Translations under genes and position numbers: made by a program | Shown: piece by piece, positions 52,216-62,622 of the stretch | Layout of the letters: each line of letters starts with the position of its first letter | How positions within the stretch are numbered: position 1 is the first letter of the stretch | Notes under the pieces: generated by a model | The model's database searches: none | The model's input: only the letters and a program-made list of their open reading frames with translations | What the model was told of the DNA's origin: nothing | Assembly (NCBI RefSeq): GCF_019711595.1 | Contig: NZ_JAIGNR010000002.1 | Coordinates: 186,001 to 250,000, forward strand | Direction: 5' to 3' | DNA length: 64,000 bases | Source of the DNA: Qipengyuania sphaerica | GTDB taxonomy: Bacteria > Pseudomonadota > Alphaproteobacteria > Sphingomonadales > Sphingomonadaceae

Positions 52216-54054
52216 ATGACCACACACAGCTTCGACACCACCCGCCGCCAGGTCCTCGCCGGACTTGGCGCGACGACCGCGCTCACCCTCGGCGGATGCG
52301 CCACCATCCCGCGCGCTCCGGCAGCAATGTCTGCAGAGGCGCTGCTCGACGACATCGCCTATAATTTGCTCGAACACGAGCCGGGCGGGGCAACCGCGCT
52401 CGGGGTGGATACGGGTAGATACGCTTATTTGCGCGGCGAGTTGGGCGATGCCTCGCCCGCTGGCCTCGAAGCCAAGGCGGCGACCTTGCGCGCCGATCTT
52501 GCCCGACTGCGTGCATTCCCGCGCGAGGGGCTCGACACGACCAACCTCACCAATTTCGAAGTGGTCGAGAGCGGTTATGAACTGGCGCTCGACGGCCTGG
52601 CCCTGCCCTATGGCGACATCCCCGTCGGCGGCTGGCGGACCGCGCCCTATACCGTGATCCAGAATGTCGGCGCCTATCTCGGGCTGCCGCGCTTCATGCA
52701 GTCGACCCACATGGTCGAGACCGCGGCGGATGCCGATGCCTATCTCGAGCGCCTGCAGCAGGCTCCCGCCAATTTCGACGGCGAACTGGCGCGCATCCGC
52801 TCTGCCCGCGCCATGGGCCTCGTGCCGCCCGACTTCCTGCTCGACACCGCCATCAAGCAAATGGAACAGACCATCGCCAGCGCGGGCAAGGGCGAACTCT
52901 TCGCCGCCGACCTGCGCGCCAAGCTGGCCGCCGCCGGTCTGCCCGAAACCCGCGCCGACCAGGCGCTGGCGCTCGAAACCGGACCGATCGCGGCGGCCCT
53001 GTCGCGCCAACTCGCCGAACTCAAGGCAGAGCGCGCGGTCGCGACGGGCGATCCGGGAATGTATGCCCGTCCCGGCGGCGAGGAATTCTACGCCTGGGCG
53101 CTGCGCAACAGCACCACCACCACCCTCACGGCCGACGAGATTCACCGTCAGGGCCTCGCGGAGCTGGAGGCACTCCACGCGCGCATGGACCCGATCCTGC
53201 GCAGCATTGGCTATACCGAGGGCAGCGTGGGCGCACGAATGTCCGCGCTGGGTGACGATCCGCGCTACAAGTTCGCGGAAGGTGACGAGGGGCGCGCGGA
53301 AATCATGGATTTCATCCAGGACCGCGTCGAGTGGATCAAGGCGCAGATGCCGCGCGCCTTCAACACGCTGGTCGACCCCAATATGGAAGTCGTGCGCATC
53401 CCCGTGGCCGAGGAAGCCGGTGCGCCGGGTGCCTATGGCGGCGCGGGCAGCAAGGACGGCAAGATACCGGGCCGTTTCTGGATCAACTTGCGAACCACCG
53501 ACCTGCACCGCAAGTACGACCTTGCCGACCTGACCTATCACGAGACGATCCCGGGCCATGTGTGGGAAGGCGAATATTCGAACCGGCTGCCGCTGATCCG
53601 CTCGATCCTCGGCTTCAATCCCTTCAGCGAAGGCTGGGCGCTTTATGGCGAGCAGCTGGCCGACGAGCTGGGGGCCTACGACGGCTTCGAGGTCGGAAGG
53701 CTGGGCTATCTCCAGAGCCTCGCTTTCCGTGCCTGCCGCATGGTGGTCGACACCGGCCTGCACGCCAAGGGATGGACCCGCGAACAGGGCCGCCAGTTCT
53801 TCATCGAGCGCAACGGATCAAAGCCAGCCGAAGTCTTCGGCGAGGTCGACCGCTATTGCAGCTGGCCCGGACAGGCGACCGGCTACAAGCTCGGCCACAG
53901 CCGCATCGTCGCCCAGCGCGAACGGGCGCAGCGCGAACTGGGCAGCGCCTACGATTTCAAGGCGTTCAACGATGCTGTCGTCCTCGGCGGCAACGCGCCG
54001 ATGAACGTGATGGAGGCCAATGTGACCCGCTATATCGAAAGCGTGCGTGGCTAG
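52216..54054 (+). CDS. DUF885 zinc peptidase-like lipoprotein with Tat-type signal
   Basis: From ATG 52216 the product is 612 residues. The signal has a twin arginine (TTRRQVLAGLGATTAL) and a lipobox LGGC. The DUF885 domain contains the zinc-binding YHETIPGH (HExxGH, about residue 440) and the downstream FSEGWALYGEQL with the third ligand Glu. The family looks like M32-like zinc metallopeptidases; activity is not proven for most. The start was chosen for the signal; the frame extends 72 bases up without a ribosome binding site. Confidence 0.88.
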   Translation: MTTHSFDTTRRQVLAGLGATTALTLGGCATIPRAPAAMSAEALLDDIAYNLLEHEPGGATALGVDTGRYAYLRGELGDASPAGLEAKAATLRADLARLRAFPREGLDTTNLTNFEVVESGYELALDGLALPYGDIPVGGWRTAPYTVIQNVGAYLGLPRFMQSTHMVETAADADAYLERLQQAPANFDGELARIRSARAMGLVPPDFLLDTAIKQMEQTIASAGKGELFAADLRAKLAAAGLPETRADQALALETGPIAAALSRQLAELKAERAVATGDPGMYARPGGEEFYAWALRNSTTTTLTADEIHRQGLAELEALHARMDPILRSIGYTEGSVGARMSALGDDPRYKFAEGDEGRAEIMDFIQDRVEWIKAQMPRAFNTLVDPNMEVVRIPVAEEAGAPGAYGGAGSKDGKIPGRFWINLRTTDLHRKYDLADLTYHETIPGHVWEGEYSNRLPLIRSILGFNPFSEGWALYGEQLADELGAYDGFEVGRLGYLQSLAFRACRMVVDTGLHAKGWTREQGRQFFIERNGSKPAEVFGEVDRYCSWPGQATGYKLGHSRIVAQRERAQRELGSAYDFKAFNDAVVLGGNAPMNVMEANVTRYIESVRG

Positions 54055-54109
54055 GACCTTTTTCGCGGGCTGATCGTCCCTAGATTGCAGCGGCACAAAG
54101 GGGACATCG

Positions 54110-55741
54110 ATGGAAGCGCTGGGCGAAAATCTCGAGACCATGCCGCGCGTGCCGCTGGCGGACGAGCATGTCGCCATGCTGCGCGCCATCGGTAGCGAAT
54201 GCAGTTACGAGGCCGGCGAGATGGTCGCCGAGATCGGCGATACGGTCGACACTTTCGTCTACGTCCTCGAGGGCGAGATCGAAGTGAAGGATCCTTATTC
54301 CGAGGCCCGCCTGCTCGATAGCTCGCTCGGCCCCACCCAGTTCATGGGCGAGATTTCCTTCCTCAACGCGGGCACCTATTTCCTGCCCATGCGTGCGGCC
54401 AAGCCGACGCGGACGCTGGAAGTACCTCGCGTGGATATGCTCGACCTGATGGCGCGGGTGCCCGAATTGTCGGACCACGTCATCCGCGTCTTCTCCGCCC
54501 GGCGGCGGCGGCAGTTCGAATTGAAGAACAGCAACGTCAAGCTGATCGGTGCGGACCGCGATCCGGCGGTGCAGAAGGTCGAGCAGTTCCTCAGCCGCAA
54601 CCGCATCCCCTTCCAGAGCCTCGACATGGACGGGCGCGACGACGAAACCTTGGCCGCCTGCAACCTGACCGATCACAAGCCATCGGTGATCCTTGGCCAG
54701 GATACGGTCATGGACGATCCCACGCCGCGCAAGATGGCGCAGCACCTCGGGCTCGACCTCGATGTGTGCCGCGAGACGGTTTACGATGTCCTGATCGTGG
54801 GCGCTGGCCCGGCAGGCGTTGCGGCTTCGGTCTATGCCGGAAGCGAGGGGCTGTGCGCGCTGACCATCGAGGATACTGCCATCGGCGGGCAGGCCGGCAC
54901 CAGCAGCCGGATCGAGAACTACATGGGCTTTCCCACCGGCATCAGCGGGGCTGACCTCGTCTACCGCGGCCAGATCCAGGCCATGAAATTCGGCACGCGC
55001 TTCGCCATGCCGCGCAGCGTCGAAGGCATGAGCCGTCGAGAGGACGGCACTTTCTGCGTGATACTCGACGATGGCGACGAGGTTTGCGCGAGATCGATCC
55101 TGATTGCGACCGGCGTGCAATATCGCCGCCTCCCCCTCGAAGGACTGGAGGAACTCGAAGGGGCAGGGATTTTCTATGCCGCGACCGATATGGAGGCACG
55201 CTTCTGTCACGGTACCGAGGCCGTCGTGATCGGCGGCGGCAATTCGGCGGGACAAGCCGCGATGTATCTCAGCCGCAGCGCAGCGCATGTCCATCTGGTG
55301 GTGCGCGGCGACAGCCTTGCGGCGAGCATGTCGAGCTATCTCACCCAGCGGCTCGAAGCCGACCCGGCGATCACAATCCATTACAATACCGAGGTAACCG
55401 AACTCCACGGCGACGATTACCTCGAAGCGGTAACCTTTTCTTGCCCCGACGGGGAACGGCGCATCGACACCCGCGCGCTCTTCATCATGATCGGCGCCGC
55501 ACCCAACACCGACTGGGTTTTGGGCATGGTCGAGGTGGACGAGAAGGGCTTCGTGAAGACCGGCGCTTCGGTGGGCCGGGAAACCCCCTTCGAAACGAGC
55601 GCCGACGGCATTTTCGCGGTGGGCGACGTGCGCGAGGGATCGGTGAAGCGCGTGGCGAGTGCGGTGGGTGAAGGCTCGGTCGTGGTCAGCCGGATCTGGG
55701 ATTACGTCGACAAGCTTGCCGCTCCTGCGAGCGAAATCTAG
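54110..55741 (+). CDS. Cyclic-nucleotide-binding / thioredoxin-like / FAD oxidoreductase fusion
   Basis: The 543-residue protein has three parts: a cNMP-binding (Crp-type) domain (about 15-130, FVYVLEGEIEVKD and GPTQFMGEIS), a thioredoxin-fold segment (about 145-220, VQKVEQFLSRNRIPFQSLD) and a thioredoxin-reductase-like FAD module (from about 225; VGAGPAGVAASVYA, VIGGGNSAGQAAM, IFAVGDVREGSVKRVASAVG). The CxxC redox pair of TrxB is missing: the aligned stretch is FYAATDMEARFC. It therefore belongs to the TrxR-like oxidoreductases without the redox-active disulfide. The electron acceptor is unknown. Confidence 0.88.
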   Translation: MEALGENLETMPRVPLADEHVAMLRAIGSECSYEAGEMVAEIGDTVDTFVYVLEGEIEVKDPYSEARLLDSSLGPTQFMGEISFLNAGTYFLPMRAAKPTRTLEVPRVDMLDLMARVPELSDHVIRVFSARRRRQFELKNSNVKLIGADRDPAVQKVEQFLSRNRIPFQSLDMDGRDDETLAACNLTDHKPSVILGQDTVMDDPTPRKMAQHLGLDLDVCRETVYDVLIVGAGPAGVAASVYAGSEGLCALTIEDTAIGGQAGTSSRIENYMGFPTGISGADLVYRGQIQAMKFGTRFAMPRSVEGMSRREDGTFCVILDDGDEVCARSILIATGVQYRRLPLEGLEELEGAGIFYAATDMEARFCHGTEAVVIGGGNSAGQAAMYLSRSAAHVHLVVRGDSLAASMSSYLTQRLEADPAITIHYNTEVTELHGDDYLEAVTFSCPDGERRIDTRALFIMIGAAPNTDWVLGMVEVDEKGFVKTGASVGRETPFETSADGIFAVGDVREGSVKRVASAVGEGSVVVSRIWDYVDKLAAPASEI

Positions 55742-56562
55742 CGCACCTGCTCCTCGGTCTCGACCAGCCTGATCTCGAACAGGCTCGGCCACAGCTTGCC
55801 GGTCACGAACATCCGGCGATTTTTCGCGTCCCAGGCAATGCCGTTGAGCACGGCATCGGTCGGGTCCACGTCGACCGCATCGACGATATCGCGCAGGTCG
55901 ATCAGCTTTTTCACCACGCCGTCTGCCGGGTCGATGGCAACGATATAGGGCGCGCCCCAGATGTTGGCGTAAACCAGCCCGTCGATCATCTCGAGTTCGT
56001 TGAGCTGACGCAGCGATCTTCCGTTCAGCGTCACATCGACGCTGCGGAGCACCTCGTAGGTTTGCGGATCGAGCACGCGCATCGTCGCCGAACCATCGGT
56101 GTGGACCAGGCCCTCGGGAGAGGTCGCGAGGCCCCAACCGACCAGCGGATAGTCCGCGCGGGTGGCCAGCGGGTCGAGCGTTTCGGCATCCCAGCGATGG
56201 ATCGCGCCATCCCGCCAGGTGAGGCTGACCATTTCATCGCCCCAGAGCGCCAGGCCTTCGCCGAATTGGCGGCCGGGCAGCGCGCGCTCGCGGATCACCT
56301 TTCCGGTTTCCAGATCGACTTCGCGCACGACCGACTGTCCCTCGCGCCCTGTGCTCTCGAACAAAGAGCCGTCGTGCCACAAGAGGCCTTGGGTGAAGGC
56401 CTTGGTGTCGTGCGGATACGTCGCAACCACTTCGGCGCGGTAGACCTTCGGGCCCGAATAGGTCTCTGCCGCCTCGACTGCGGGTGTCGCTGCATCCTGT
56501 GCAACGGTGGAGCCGCAGCCGGTAAGTGCCGCGAAGGCAAGGAGGAGGTGGCGGAAATTCAT
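55738..56562 (-). CDS. Glutaminyl-peptide cyclotransferase (bacterial/plant type), lipoprotein
   Basis: The 274-residue protein starts with a signal and lipobox ALTGC (Cys16). It has the five-bladed propeller of plant-type glutaminyl cyclases: AFTQGLLWHDGSLFESTGREG, EGLALWGDEMVSLTW, and RQLNELEMIDGLVYANIW. These enzymes convert N-terminal glutamine to pyroglutamate. The stop overlaps that of the convergent oxidoreductase gene. Confidence 0.9.
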   Translation of the reverse strand: MNFRHLLLAFAALTGCGSTVAQDAATPAVEAAETYSGPKVYRAEVVATYPHDTKAFTQGLLWHDGSLFESTGREGQSVVREVDLETGKVIRERALPGRQFGEGLALWGDEMVSLTWRDGAIHRWDAETLDPLATRADYPLVGWGLATSPEGLVHTDGSATMRVLDPQTYEVLRSVDVTLNGRSLRQLNELEMIDGLVYANIWGAPYIVAIDPADGVVKKLIDLRDIVDAVDVDPTDAVLNGIAWDAKNRRMFVTGKLWPSLFEIRLVETEEQVR

Positions 56563-56620
56563 GGGCTTCCTATCGCGGCGGCGTGCTTACCGCAGCATGA
56601 AGCAACGCGCACCAATTTAA

Positions 56621-56662
56621 AGCCCCCGGTCCGCACCCTCTCTCCTTGGTGCGGCCGGGGGC
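56621..56662 (-). terminator. Terminator-like hairpin after pckA
   Basis: On the minus strand GCCCCCGGCCGCACC and GGTGCGGACCGGGGGC pair over about 15 bp with a single-base bulge and a 10-base loop, then TTTAAATT. It lies 43 bases past the pckA stop. Confidence 0.7.
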
Positions 56663-56704
56663 CTCCTCTCCAACTCTTTGCCTGCGAGCGCGCAGGCTAT
56701 CGGG

Positions 56705-58294
56705 TCAGGCCGCTTCGGGAGCGGCGTCGCGAACACCCTGGTCGACGTGGTCGGCGAAGGGTTCGAAATTGTCCACGAACAGCTGCACCAGCTTGTGCGC
56801 GGTGCGGTCATATTCGTCCTTGTCCGCCCACGTCGCGCGCGGGTCGAGGATGGTGCTGTCGACGCCTGGCACCGAAACCGGCACTTCGAAGCCGAAGTTC
56901 GGGTCCTTGCGGAATTCCGCATCGTTCAAGGACCCGTCGAGCGCAGCGTTGAGCAGAGCGCGGGTGGCCTTGATCGGCATGCGGTTGCCCACGCCATACT
57001 TGCCGCCGGTCCAGCCGGTGTTGACGAGCCAGCACTGCGCGCCGCCTTCGGCGATGCGTTTCTTGAGCAGGTTGCCGTAGACGCTTGGGTGGCGCGGCAT
57101 GAAGGGCGCGCCGAAGCAGGTGCTGAAGGTTGCAGTCGGCTCGGTCACACCGATTTCGGTGCCGGCGACCTTGGCCGTGTAGCCCGAGAGGAAGTGATAC
57201 ATCGCCTGGTCGGGCGTGAGGCGCGCGATCGGAGGCAGCACGCCGAAGGCATCGGCGGTCAGCATGATCACGTTCGAAGGCGGCGGGCCGAGGTTGTCGG
57301 CGCTGGTGTTGGGGATCGAGGACAGCGGATAGGCGCCGCGGGTATTCTCCGCGAGGCTGTTGTCGTCGAGGTCGATCTCGCCGTCCTCGTCCATCACGAC
57401 GTTTTCGAGAACGGTGCCTTCCATGCGCGTGGTGGCGTAGATTTCCGGCTCGCTCTCGGGGTCGAGGCGGATCATCTTGGCGTAGCAGCCGCCTTCGAAG
57501 TTGAAGACCGCCGTATCCGACCAGCCATGCTCGTCATCGCCGATCAGCGTGCGGCTGGCATCGGCCGAAAGCGTGGTCTTGCCGGTGCCCGATAGCCCGA
57601 AGAAAACCGCGCTTTTTCCGTCGGGGCCGATGTTTGCCGAACAGTGCATCGGCATGACGCCCTGCGGCGGCAGGAGGTAGTTGAGCACGCCGAAGACGCT
57701 CTTCTTCATTTCGCCGGCATATTTGGTGCCGCCGATGAGGATCAGCTTTTCTTCAAGGTTGACCGCGATCACCGTTTCGCTGCGCGTGCCGTGACGCTCC
57801 GGATCGGCCTTGAAGCTCGGCAGGTCGATGATGGTGTATTCGGGGGTGAAATCCGCAAGCTCTTCGGTGGTCGGGCGGACCAGCATCGTGCGGATGAACT
57901 GGTTGTGCCAGGCAAGCTCGTTGATGACGCGTACGTTGACGCGATATTCGGGCTGCGAACCGCCGAACAGGTCGGCCACGAACAGGTCGCCCTTGTCCTT
58001 CAAGGCTGCCATGAAATCTTCCTTGAGAGCGGCGAAATGTGCCGGCGTCATCGAGGCGTTATTGTCCCACCACACGGTGTCTTCCGTCTCGCTATTGCGG
58101 ACGATGAACTTGTCCTTCGCGCTGCGGCCGGTGTGCTTGCCCGTTTCCACCACCAGCGGACCGTGCTTCGCGCGGCGGCCCTCGCCCCGCTCGAGCGCGG
58201 CAGCCGTCAGCTCGTCCGAAGTGAGGTTGGGGTGAATCGTCGCAGCGGTCTCGATGCCCTGCGCGGCAAGCGAGTGGGAAAGTGCGGTAGTCAC
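56705..58294 (-). CDS. pckA: Phosphoenolpyruvate carboxykinase (ATP)
   Basis: GTG at 58294, with GGAG six bases upstream, gives 529 residues; the frame extends further upstream but that part is not conserved. PckA makes phosphoenolpyruvate from oxaloacetate in gluconeogenesis. Motifs: [13 protein letters not shown] (P-loop), [19 protein letters not shown] and the metal-binding FFGLSG region. It is divergent from chvI across 184 bases, as in Rhizobiales and other alphaproteobacteria where ChvI-regulated genes and pckA are neighbours. Confidence 0.97.
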   Translation of the reverse strand: MTTALSHSLAAQGIETAATIHPNLTSDELTAAALERGEGRRAKHGPLVVETGKHTGRSAKDKFIVRNSETEDTVWWDNNASMTPAHFAALKEDFMAALKDKGDLFVADLFGGSQPEYRVNVRVINELAWHNQFIRTMLVRPTTEELADFTPEYTIIDLPSFKADPERHGTRSETVIAVNLEEKLILIGGTKYAGEMKKSVFGVLNYLLPPQGVMPMHCSANIGPDGKSAVFFGLSGTGKTTLSADASRTLIGDDEHGWSDTAVFNFEGGCYAKMIRLDPESEPEIYATTRMEGTVLENVVMDEDGEIDLDDNSLAENTRGAYPLSSIPNTSADNLGPPPSNVIMLTADAFGVLPPIARLTPDQAMYHFLSGYTAKVAGTEIGVTEPTATFSTCFGAPFMPRHPSVYGNLLKKRIAEGGAQCWLVNTGWTGGKYGVGNRMPIKATRALLNAALDGSLNDAEFRKDPNFGFEVPVSVPGVDSTILDPRATWADKDEYDRTAHKLVQLFVDNFEPFADHVDQGVRDAAPEAA

Positions 58295-58478
58295 TGAAAT
58301 CTCCAGCGTGAATTTGGGCGGTGTCTGGTCAGGGAATCGCCGCGCATACGAATGCGCGCCCGTCGTCTCCGCCAATACTCCCGGCTTGCCGCAAGGTCAA
58401 ATGGTGTGCGGTGGAAATCGCGCGTGACGCGGCGGCGCGCGTTGTCTTGCCCGCAGAACTGCGTTAACCGCCTGACTT

Positions 58479-59228
58479 ATGGAAAGTGAAGCCGGACAAG
58501 GCACGCCCCCGCAGGACGATGATCGCACGGTCATCGCGCTGGTCGACGACGACCGCAACATCCTCACCACCGTATCCATCGCGTTGCAGGCGGAAGGATT
58601 CGCCACGCGCGTCTATTCCGACGGCGAGCAGGCGCTTTCGGCACTGCTGGGCAATCCGCCCGATCTTGCCATCTTCGATATCAAGATGCCCAAGATGGAC
58701 GGGATGGAACTGCTCCGCCGCCTGCGCGAGCATTCGCCGCTGCCGGTGATCTTCCTCACCAGCAAGGACGACGAGCAGGACGAGGAAGCCGGCCTACAGA
58801 TGGGCGCGGACGATTATATCGCCAAACCCTTCAGCCTGCGCCTGCTGCTCGCCCGCATCCGTGCGATCCTGCGCCGCAGCGACGCCCGCCGTCCGATGCC
58901 GATCGAGCCTGGCGAAAAGCCCGCCGAAGTGATCGAGCGCGGGCGCTTGCGGATGGACCCGGCGCGCCACCACGTGACCTGGGACGGCCAGCCAGTCTCG
59001 CTCACCGTGACCGAATTCCTGCTGCTCGAAGCGCTCGCCCTGCATCCGGGCGTCATCAAGAGCCGCAACCAGCTGATGGACGCTGCCTACCCCGACGATG
59101 TTTTCGTCGACGACCGCACGGTGGACAGCCACATCAAGCGCATGCGCCGCAAGTTCCGCAGCGTCGACGGCACCTTCTCCGCCATCGAGACGCTCTATGG
59201 CGCGGGATACAGCTTTACCGATGGCTGA
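58479..59228 (+). CDS. chvI: Response regulator ChvI (OmpR family)
   Basis: The 249-residue protein has a receiver with acceptor Asp in [16 protein letters not shown] and the conserved Lys in YIAKPFS, and an OmpR-type winged helix ([20 protein letters not shown] and ending [12 protein letters not shown]). With ChvG it governs acid/envelope-stress and symbiosis functions in alphaproteobacteria. A TTAACC at 58464-58469 is 10 bases upstream of the ATG. chvG overlaps its stop by 8 bases. Confidence 0.95.
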   Translation: MESEAGQGTPPQDDDRTVIALVDDDRNILTTVSIALQAEGFATRVYSDGEQALSALLGNPPDLAIFDIKMPKMDGMELLRRLREHSPLPVIFLTSKDDEQDEEAGLQMGADDYIAKPFSLRLLLARIRAILRRSDARRPMPIEPGEKPAEVIERGRLRMDPARHHVTWDGQPVSLTVTEFLLLEALALHPGVIKSRNQLMDAAYPDDVFVDDRTVDSHIKRMRRKFRSVDGTFSAIETLYGAGYSFTDG

Positions 59229-60789
59229 ATTGGGAAGCGTCCTTCGGGGCGATCCGCGGCTCGAAAAGCTGCGCTGGTCGCGGCGGTTGACGCTCACCAG
59301 CCGGATCCTCTTCGTCAACGTCCTGCCGCTGGTGCTGCTGGGCGGCGGCGTGCTCTATCTCGACAGCTACAGGAAGCAGCTGCTCGACGAACGGTTCAAG
59401 CTGGCGCTGGTCGAGGCACAGATCACCGCCGAAGCGCTCGCGGGTGCTACCCCTCAGCGACAGGAAGCCCTGCTGATCCAGATCGGCAAGGAACAGCGGC
59501 TGCGCATCCGGGTCTACGGGCCCGATGGCAATCTCGAATCCGACAGCTTCCAGCTTGCCCCGCCCAGCTTCGACCTGCCCGAGCCGAAGGAAGTCGACCA
59601 GACCGATTTCGCGCTCCGGATGGACCGCTGGTTCGACCGCGTGGTCGGCGCCCCCGCGCTGCCCGATTATCGCGAGCCGGAAGCCGATTCGGCCGATGCC
59701 TGGCCCGAACTTGTGCGCGCGCGCGAGGAAAGCCTGACGCAGATCGTGCTGCGCGATGCCCCCGACGGCACGCATGTCATCAACGCCGCCGCACCCGTGG
59801 GCCTCGATGGCGATACGCTGCTGATCACCCGCAACCCGTTCGACATTACCCAGAGCGTGCGCGAGGCAAGAACCACGGTGTCGATGGTGGTGCTGCTGTT
59901 CCTGCTCGTCTCAACCCTGCTCAGCTTCTTCCTTGCGCAGACCATCGTGCGGCCCTTGCGCGAACTGGTGCAGGCCGCCGTCCGCGTGCGGCAGGGGCGC
60001 GACCGGCAGGTCGAGGTGCCGCGCCTGCCCGACCGCCGCGACGAGATCGGCATGCTCGCCCGCGCCATTTCCGACATGACCGGCGCGCTGCGCCACCGCA
60101 TTGACGCGGTCGAAAGCTTCGCTGCCGATGTCGCGCACGAGATCAAGAACCCGCTCGCATCCCTGCGCAGCGCCACCGAGTCGCTCGGCAAGGTCGATGA
60201 TCCGCAGTTGCGCGCGCAATTGCTCGATATCGCCACCCATGACGTGCGCCGGATCGACCGCCTCGTGACCGAGATCTCCGACGCCAGCCGCATCGATGCG
60301 GAAATGTCCCGTACCGAGTTCGAGCGCGTCGACATGGCCGAGTTGTTGCACAACATCGTCACCAGCCGCGAGGCGCGGGGCGAGAACGAGGGGCGCGAAG
60401 TCATAGTGACGACCGAGGGCGAGCCCCATGTCGTTGCGGGGGTCGGCATGCGGCTCGAACGCATCATCGAGAACCTGCTCGACAATGCGGTCTCGTTTTC
60501 GCCCGCAGACGGGACTATTGACGCCAAGCTCGTCCGCCGCGATGGGCGTGTGCTTCTGATCGTGTGCGACGAGGGTCCGGGCATCCCGGAGGAAAAGCGA
60601 GAAAAAGTGTTCCACCGTTTCCATTCGGACCGCCCAGAGGGCGAGGATTTCGGCAACCATTCGGGCCTCGGCCTCGCCATCGGCCGCACTATCGCCGAGG
60701 CGCATGAAGGCACGCTCCATGTCGAAGGCCGCCGCGACGGCGCGCAGGGCGCGTGTTTCATTCTCGACCTTCCTGCGGTGGCGCGATGA
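59221..60789 (+). CDS. chvG: Sensor histidine kinase ChvG
   Basis: The ATG at 59221 gives 522 residues. Architecture: cytosolic N-terminus, helix at about 28-48, periplasmic sensor domain (50-215), second helix ([19 protein letters not shown]), HAMP, then the kinase core with phospho-acceptor His in [16 protein letters not shown]-box [10 protein letters not shown] and G boxes CDEGPGIP and [14 protein letters not shown]. It overlaps the chvI and hprK genes and is part of one operon. Confidence 0.95.
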   Translation: MAELGSVLRGDPRLEKLRWSRRLTLTSRILFVNVLPLVLLGGGVLYLDSYRKQLLDERFKLALVEAQITAEALAGATPQRQEALLIQIGKEQRLRIRVYGPDGNLESDSFQLAPPSFDLPEPKEVDQTDFALRMDRWFDRVVGAPALPDYREPEADSADAWPELVRAREESLTQIVLRDAPDGTHVINAAAPVGLDGDTLLITRNPFDITQSVREARTTVSMVVLLFLLVSTLLSFFLAQTIVRPLRELVQAAVRVRQGRDRQVEVPRLPDRRDEIGMLARAISDMTGALRHRIDAVESFAADVAHEIKNPLASLRSATESLGKVDDPQLRAQLLDIATHDVRRIDRLVTEISDASRIDAEMSRTEFERVDMAELLHNIVTSREARGENEGREVIVTTEGEPHVVAGVGMRLERIIENLLDNAVSFSPADGTIDAKLVRRDGRVLLIVCDEGPGIPEEKREKVFHRFHSDRPEGEDFGNHSGLGLAIGRTIAEAHEGTLHVEGRRDGAQGACFILDLPAVAR

Positions 60790-61238
60790 AGAACAAGCTT
60801 CCCAATGTGACCGCCGTGGCGGTGGACGGGCGCGGACTGCTGATTGCGGGCGAATCGGGCAGCGGCAAGAGCTCGCTCGCGCTGGCTCTGATCGACCGCG
60901 GTGCGGTGCTGATCGGCGATGACGGCCTCATCATCGAAGGGCGCGACGGTCATCCTTTCGCCTGCCCGCCCAAGACGACCAAGGGCCTGCTCGAAGTGCG
61001 CAATGTCGGGCTGGTCGAATTCCCGACCTGCGAGGCGCCCGTCTCGATGGTCCTCCAGCTGACCACGCTCGCCCCGCGTTACCCGATGGAGCTCGCCACC
61101 ACCAATCTCGCAGGGGTCGACGTGCCCGTGGTCCTCTTCCGGCCCGGGGACGCGACGCAGGCACTTCGCGCCGAATTTGCACTTGGCAAGCATGGCCTCG
61201 CCGTTCCGGCCATCGGCAAGGACGAGGCGGCCGAGTGA
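60786..61238 (+). CDS. hprK: Short HPr kinase/phosphorylase
   Basis: The 150-residue protein corresponds only to the C-terminal catalytic half of Gram-positive HprK, as is usual in alphaproteobacteria. P-loop GESGSGKSSLALAL (residues 22-35), then AVLIGDDGLI. It phosphorylates HPr on serine. Starts inside the chvG stop (ATGA) and its stop overlaps rapZ. Confidence 0.93.
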   Translation: MKNKLPNVTAVAVDGRGLLIAGESGSGKSSLALALIDRGAVLIGDDGLIIEGRDGHPFACPPKTTKGLLEVRNVGLVEFPTCEAPVSMVLQLTTLAPRYPMELATTNLAGVDVPVVLFRPGDATQALRAEFALGKHGLAVPAIGKDEAAE

Positions 61239-62131
61239 GCGAGCAGGCCGAGCGCCAGCGGCTCCTCCTCGTCACGGGGATGTCGGGCGCGGGCAAGTCG
61301 ACCGCGCTGCAGGTACTCGAGGACCTCGGCTGGGAGGCGATCGACAACTTCCCGCTCCGCCTGCTCTCCAGCCTGGTCGATGCCGAAGGCGAAAGCCGCG
61401 CTCCCATCGCCATCGGCTTCGATTCGCGCACCCGCGGCTTCCTGCCCGCCGCGATCATCGAGCAATGCGAAGCGCTCGCCCGCCGCGACGATGTCGAGGT
61501 GACCACGCTTTTCATCGACTGTTCCGACAGCGAACTCGAGCGCCGCTACAACGAGACCCGCCGCCCGCACCCCATGGCGCGCGAGCGTCCGGTGGCAGGC
61601 GGCATCAAGGCCGAACGCGAGCTGCTCGAACCGCTGCGCAACTGGGCCGAGGTGCTGATCGACACCAGCGAATATTCCTCCAACCAGCTCCAGCAGGTCA
61701 TGCGCGAGCGCTTCGGCAAGAGCCGGGTACGCGAGATGACCGTCACGGTCTCCAGCTTCGGCTTCGCGCGCGGGATGCCGCCGCTGGCTGACCTGCTGTT
61801 CGACATGCGTTTTCTCGACAATCCGCACTGGGTCCCCGAGTTGCGCGAGCTTACCGGGCGTGACCGTCCGGTAGCCAGCCATATCGAGGGCGACCCGGCC
61901 TTTGCCCCCGCTTTTGCCCGCATCACCGATACGCTGCTCGAGCTGCTGCCCCGCTATGCCGCGCAGGACCGCAGCTATCTCAACATCGCGTTCGGCTGTA
62001 CCGGCGGGAGACACCGGTCGGTTTACAGTGCAGAGAGGGCCGCGGAGGTCTTGCGCGAGGCCGGATTTTCGCCCACGGTCATCCACCGCAATCTGGAAAG
62101 CCGGCCCGCCGATCCGCTCGAGCGCAGCTGA
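61235..62131 (+). CDS. rapZ: RapZ/YvcJ-family nucleotide-binding protein
   Basis: The 298-residue protein starts with GTG at 61235. Walker A is GMSGAGKSTALQ, and the C-terminal domain has the conserved AFGCTGGRHRSVYSAE. In enterobacteria RapZ is an adaptor that delivers GlmZ to RNase E to control glmS; the small RNA partner is not expected here. In this operon it sits between HprK and PTS proteins as in other alphaproteobacteria. Confidence 0.93.
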   Translation: MSEQAERQRLLLVTGMSGAGKSTALQVLEDLGWEAIDNFPLRLLSSLVDAEGESRAPIAIGFDSRTRGFLPAAIIEQCEALARRDDVEVTTLFIDCSDSELERRYNETRRPHPMARERPVAGGIKAERELLEPLRNWAEVLIDTSEYSSNQLQQVMRERFGKSRVREMTVTVSSFGFARGMPPLADLLFDMRFLDNPHWVPELRELTGRDRPVASHIEGDPAFAPAFARITDTLLELLPRYAAQDRSYLNIAFGCTGGRHRSVYSAERAAEVLREAGFSPTVIHRNLESRPADPLERS

Positions 62132-62196
62132 CACCAAGCAATGGTTAAGACGAAGAACCTATACTCTCGAGAAGCGAAACGGACGATTGTAACCGC

Positions 62197-62622
62197 ATGA
62201 TCGGAATGATTCTCGTCACCCACGGCAAGCTGGCCGAGCACTTCATCGACGCGATGGAACACGTGGTCGGGAGCCAGGAAGGCGTGGCCACCATCTGCAT
62301 CGGCCCCAATGACGACATGGAGCAGCGGCGCAAGGATATCGCCGATGCGATCGCCAGCGTCGACACGGGCGACGGTGCCATCATCCTGACCGACCTGTTC
62401 GGCGGGACACCCTCGAACCTGGCGATCTCGCTGCTCGACACGGGCCGGATCGAAGTCATCGCGGGGATCAACCTGCCGATGCTCATCCGCCTTGCCGGTG
62501 CGCGCAAGAGCATGAACGTGGTCGATGCCGTCCACGCCGCGCAGACCGCGGGGCGCAACTACATCACCGTAGCCAGCGAATTCCTGGGGCAGGACCTCGA
62601 CAGCGCGCGGAAGGCAAGTTGA
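62197..62622 (+). CDS. PTS EIIA-Man family protein
   Basis: The 141-residue protein starts IGMILVTHGKLAEHFID; the phosphorylated histidine is His9. The rest has the EIIA-Man fold (GAIILTDLFGGTPSNLAIS). Without EIIB/EIIC permease partners in the window, it is likely a regulatory rather than transport component. 65 bases separate it from rapZ and contain ATGGTTAA, the reverse of a CtrA half-site, at 62143-62150. Confidence 0.93.
   Translation: MIGMILVTHGKLAEHFIDAMEHVVGSQEGVATICIGPNDDMEQRRKDIADAIASVDTGDGAIILTDLFGGTPSNLAISLLDTGRIEVIAGINLPMLIRLAGARKSMNVVDAVHAAQTAGRNYITVASEFLGQDLDSARKAS

Noticed and set aside
52189..53763. 524-codon open frame on the minus strand
   Set aside because: Antisense to the DUF885 peptidase gene; rich in Arg, His and Gly as expected of a shadow frame.
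54080..56137. 685-codon open frame on the minus strand
   Set aside because: It runs antisense to the cyclic-nucleotide-binding oxidoreductase gene; composition is that of a GC-rich shadow frame with no domain.
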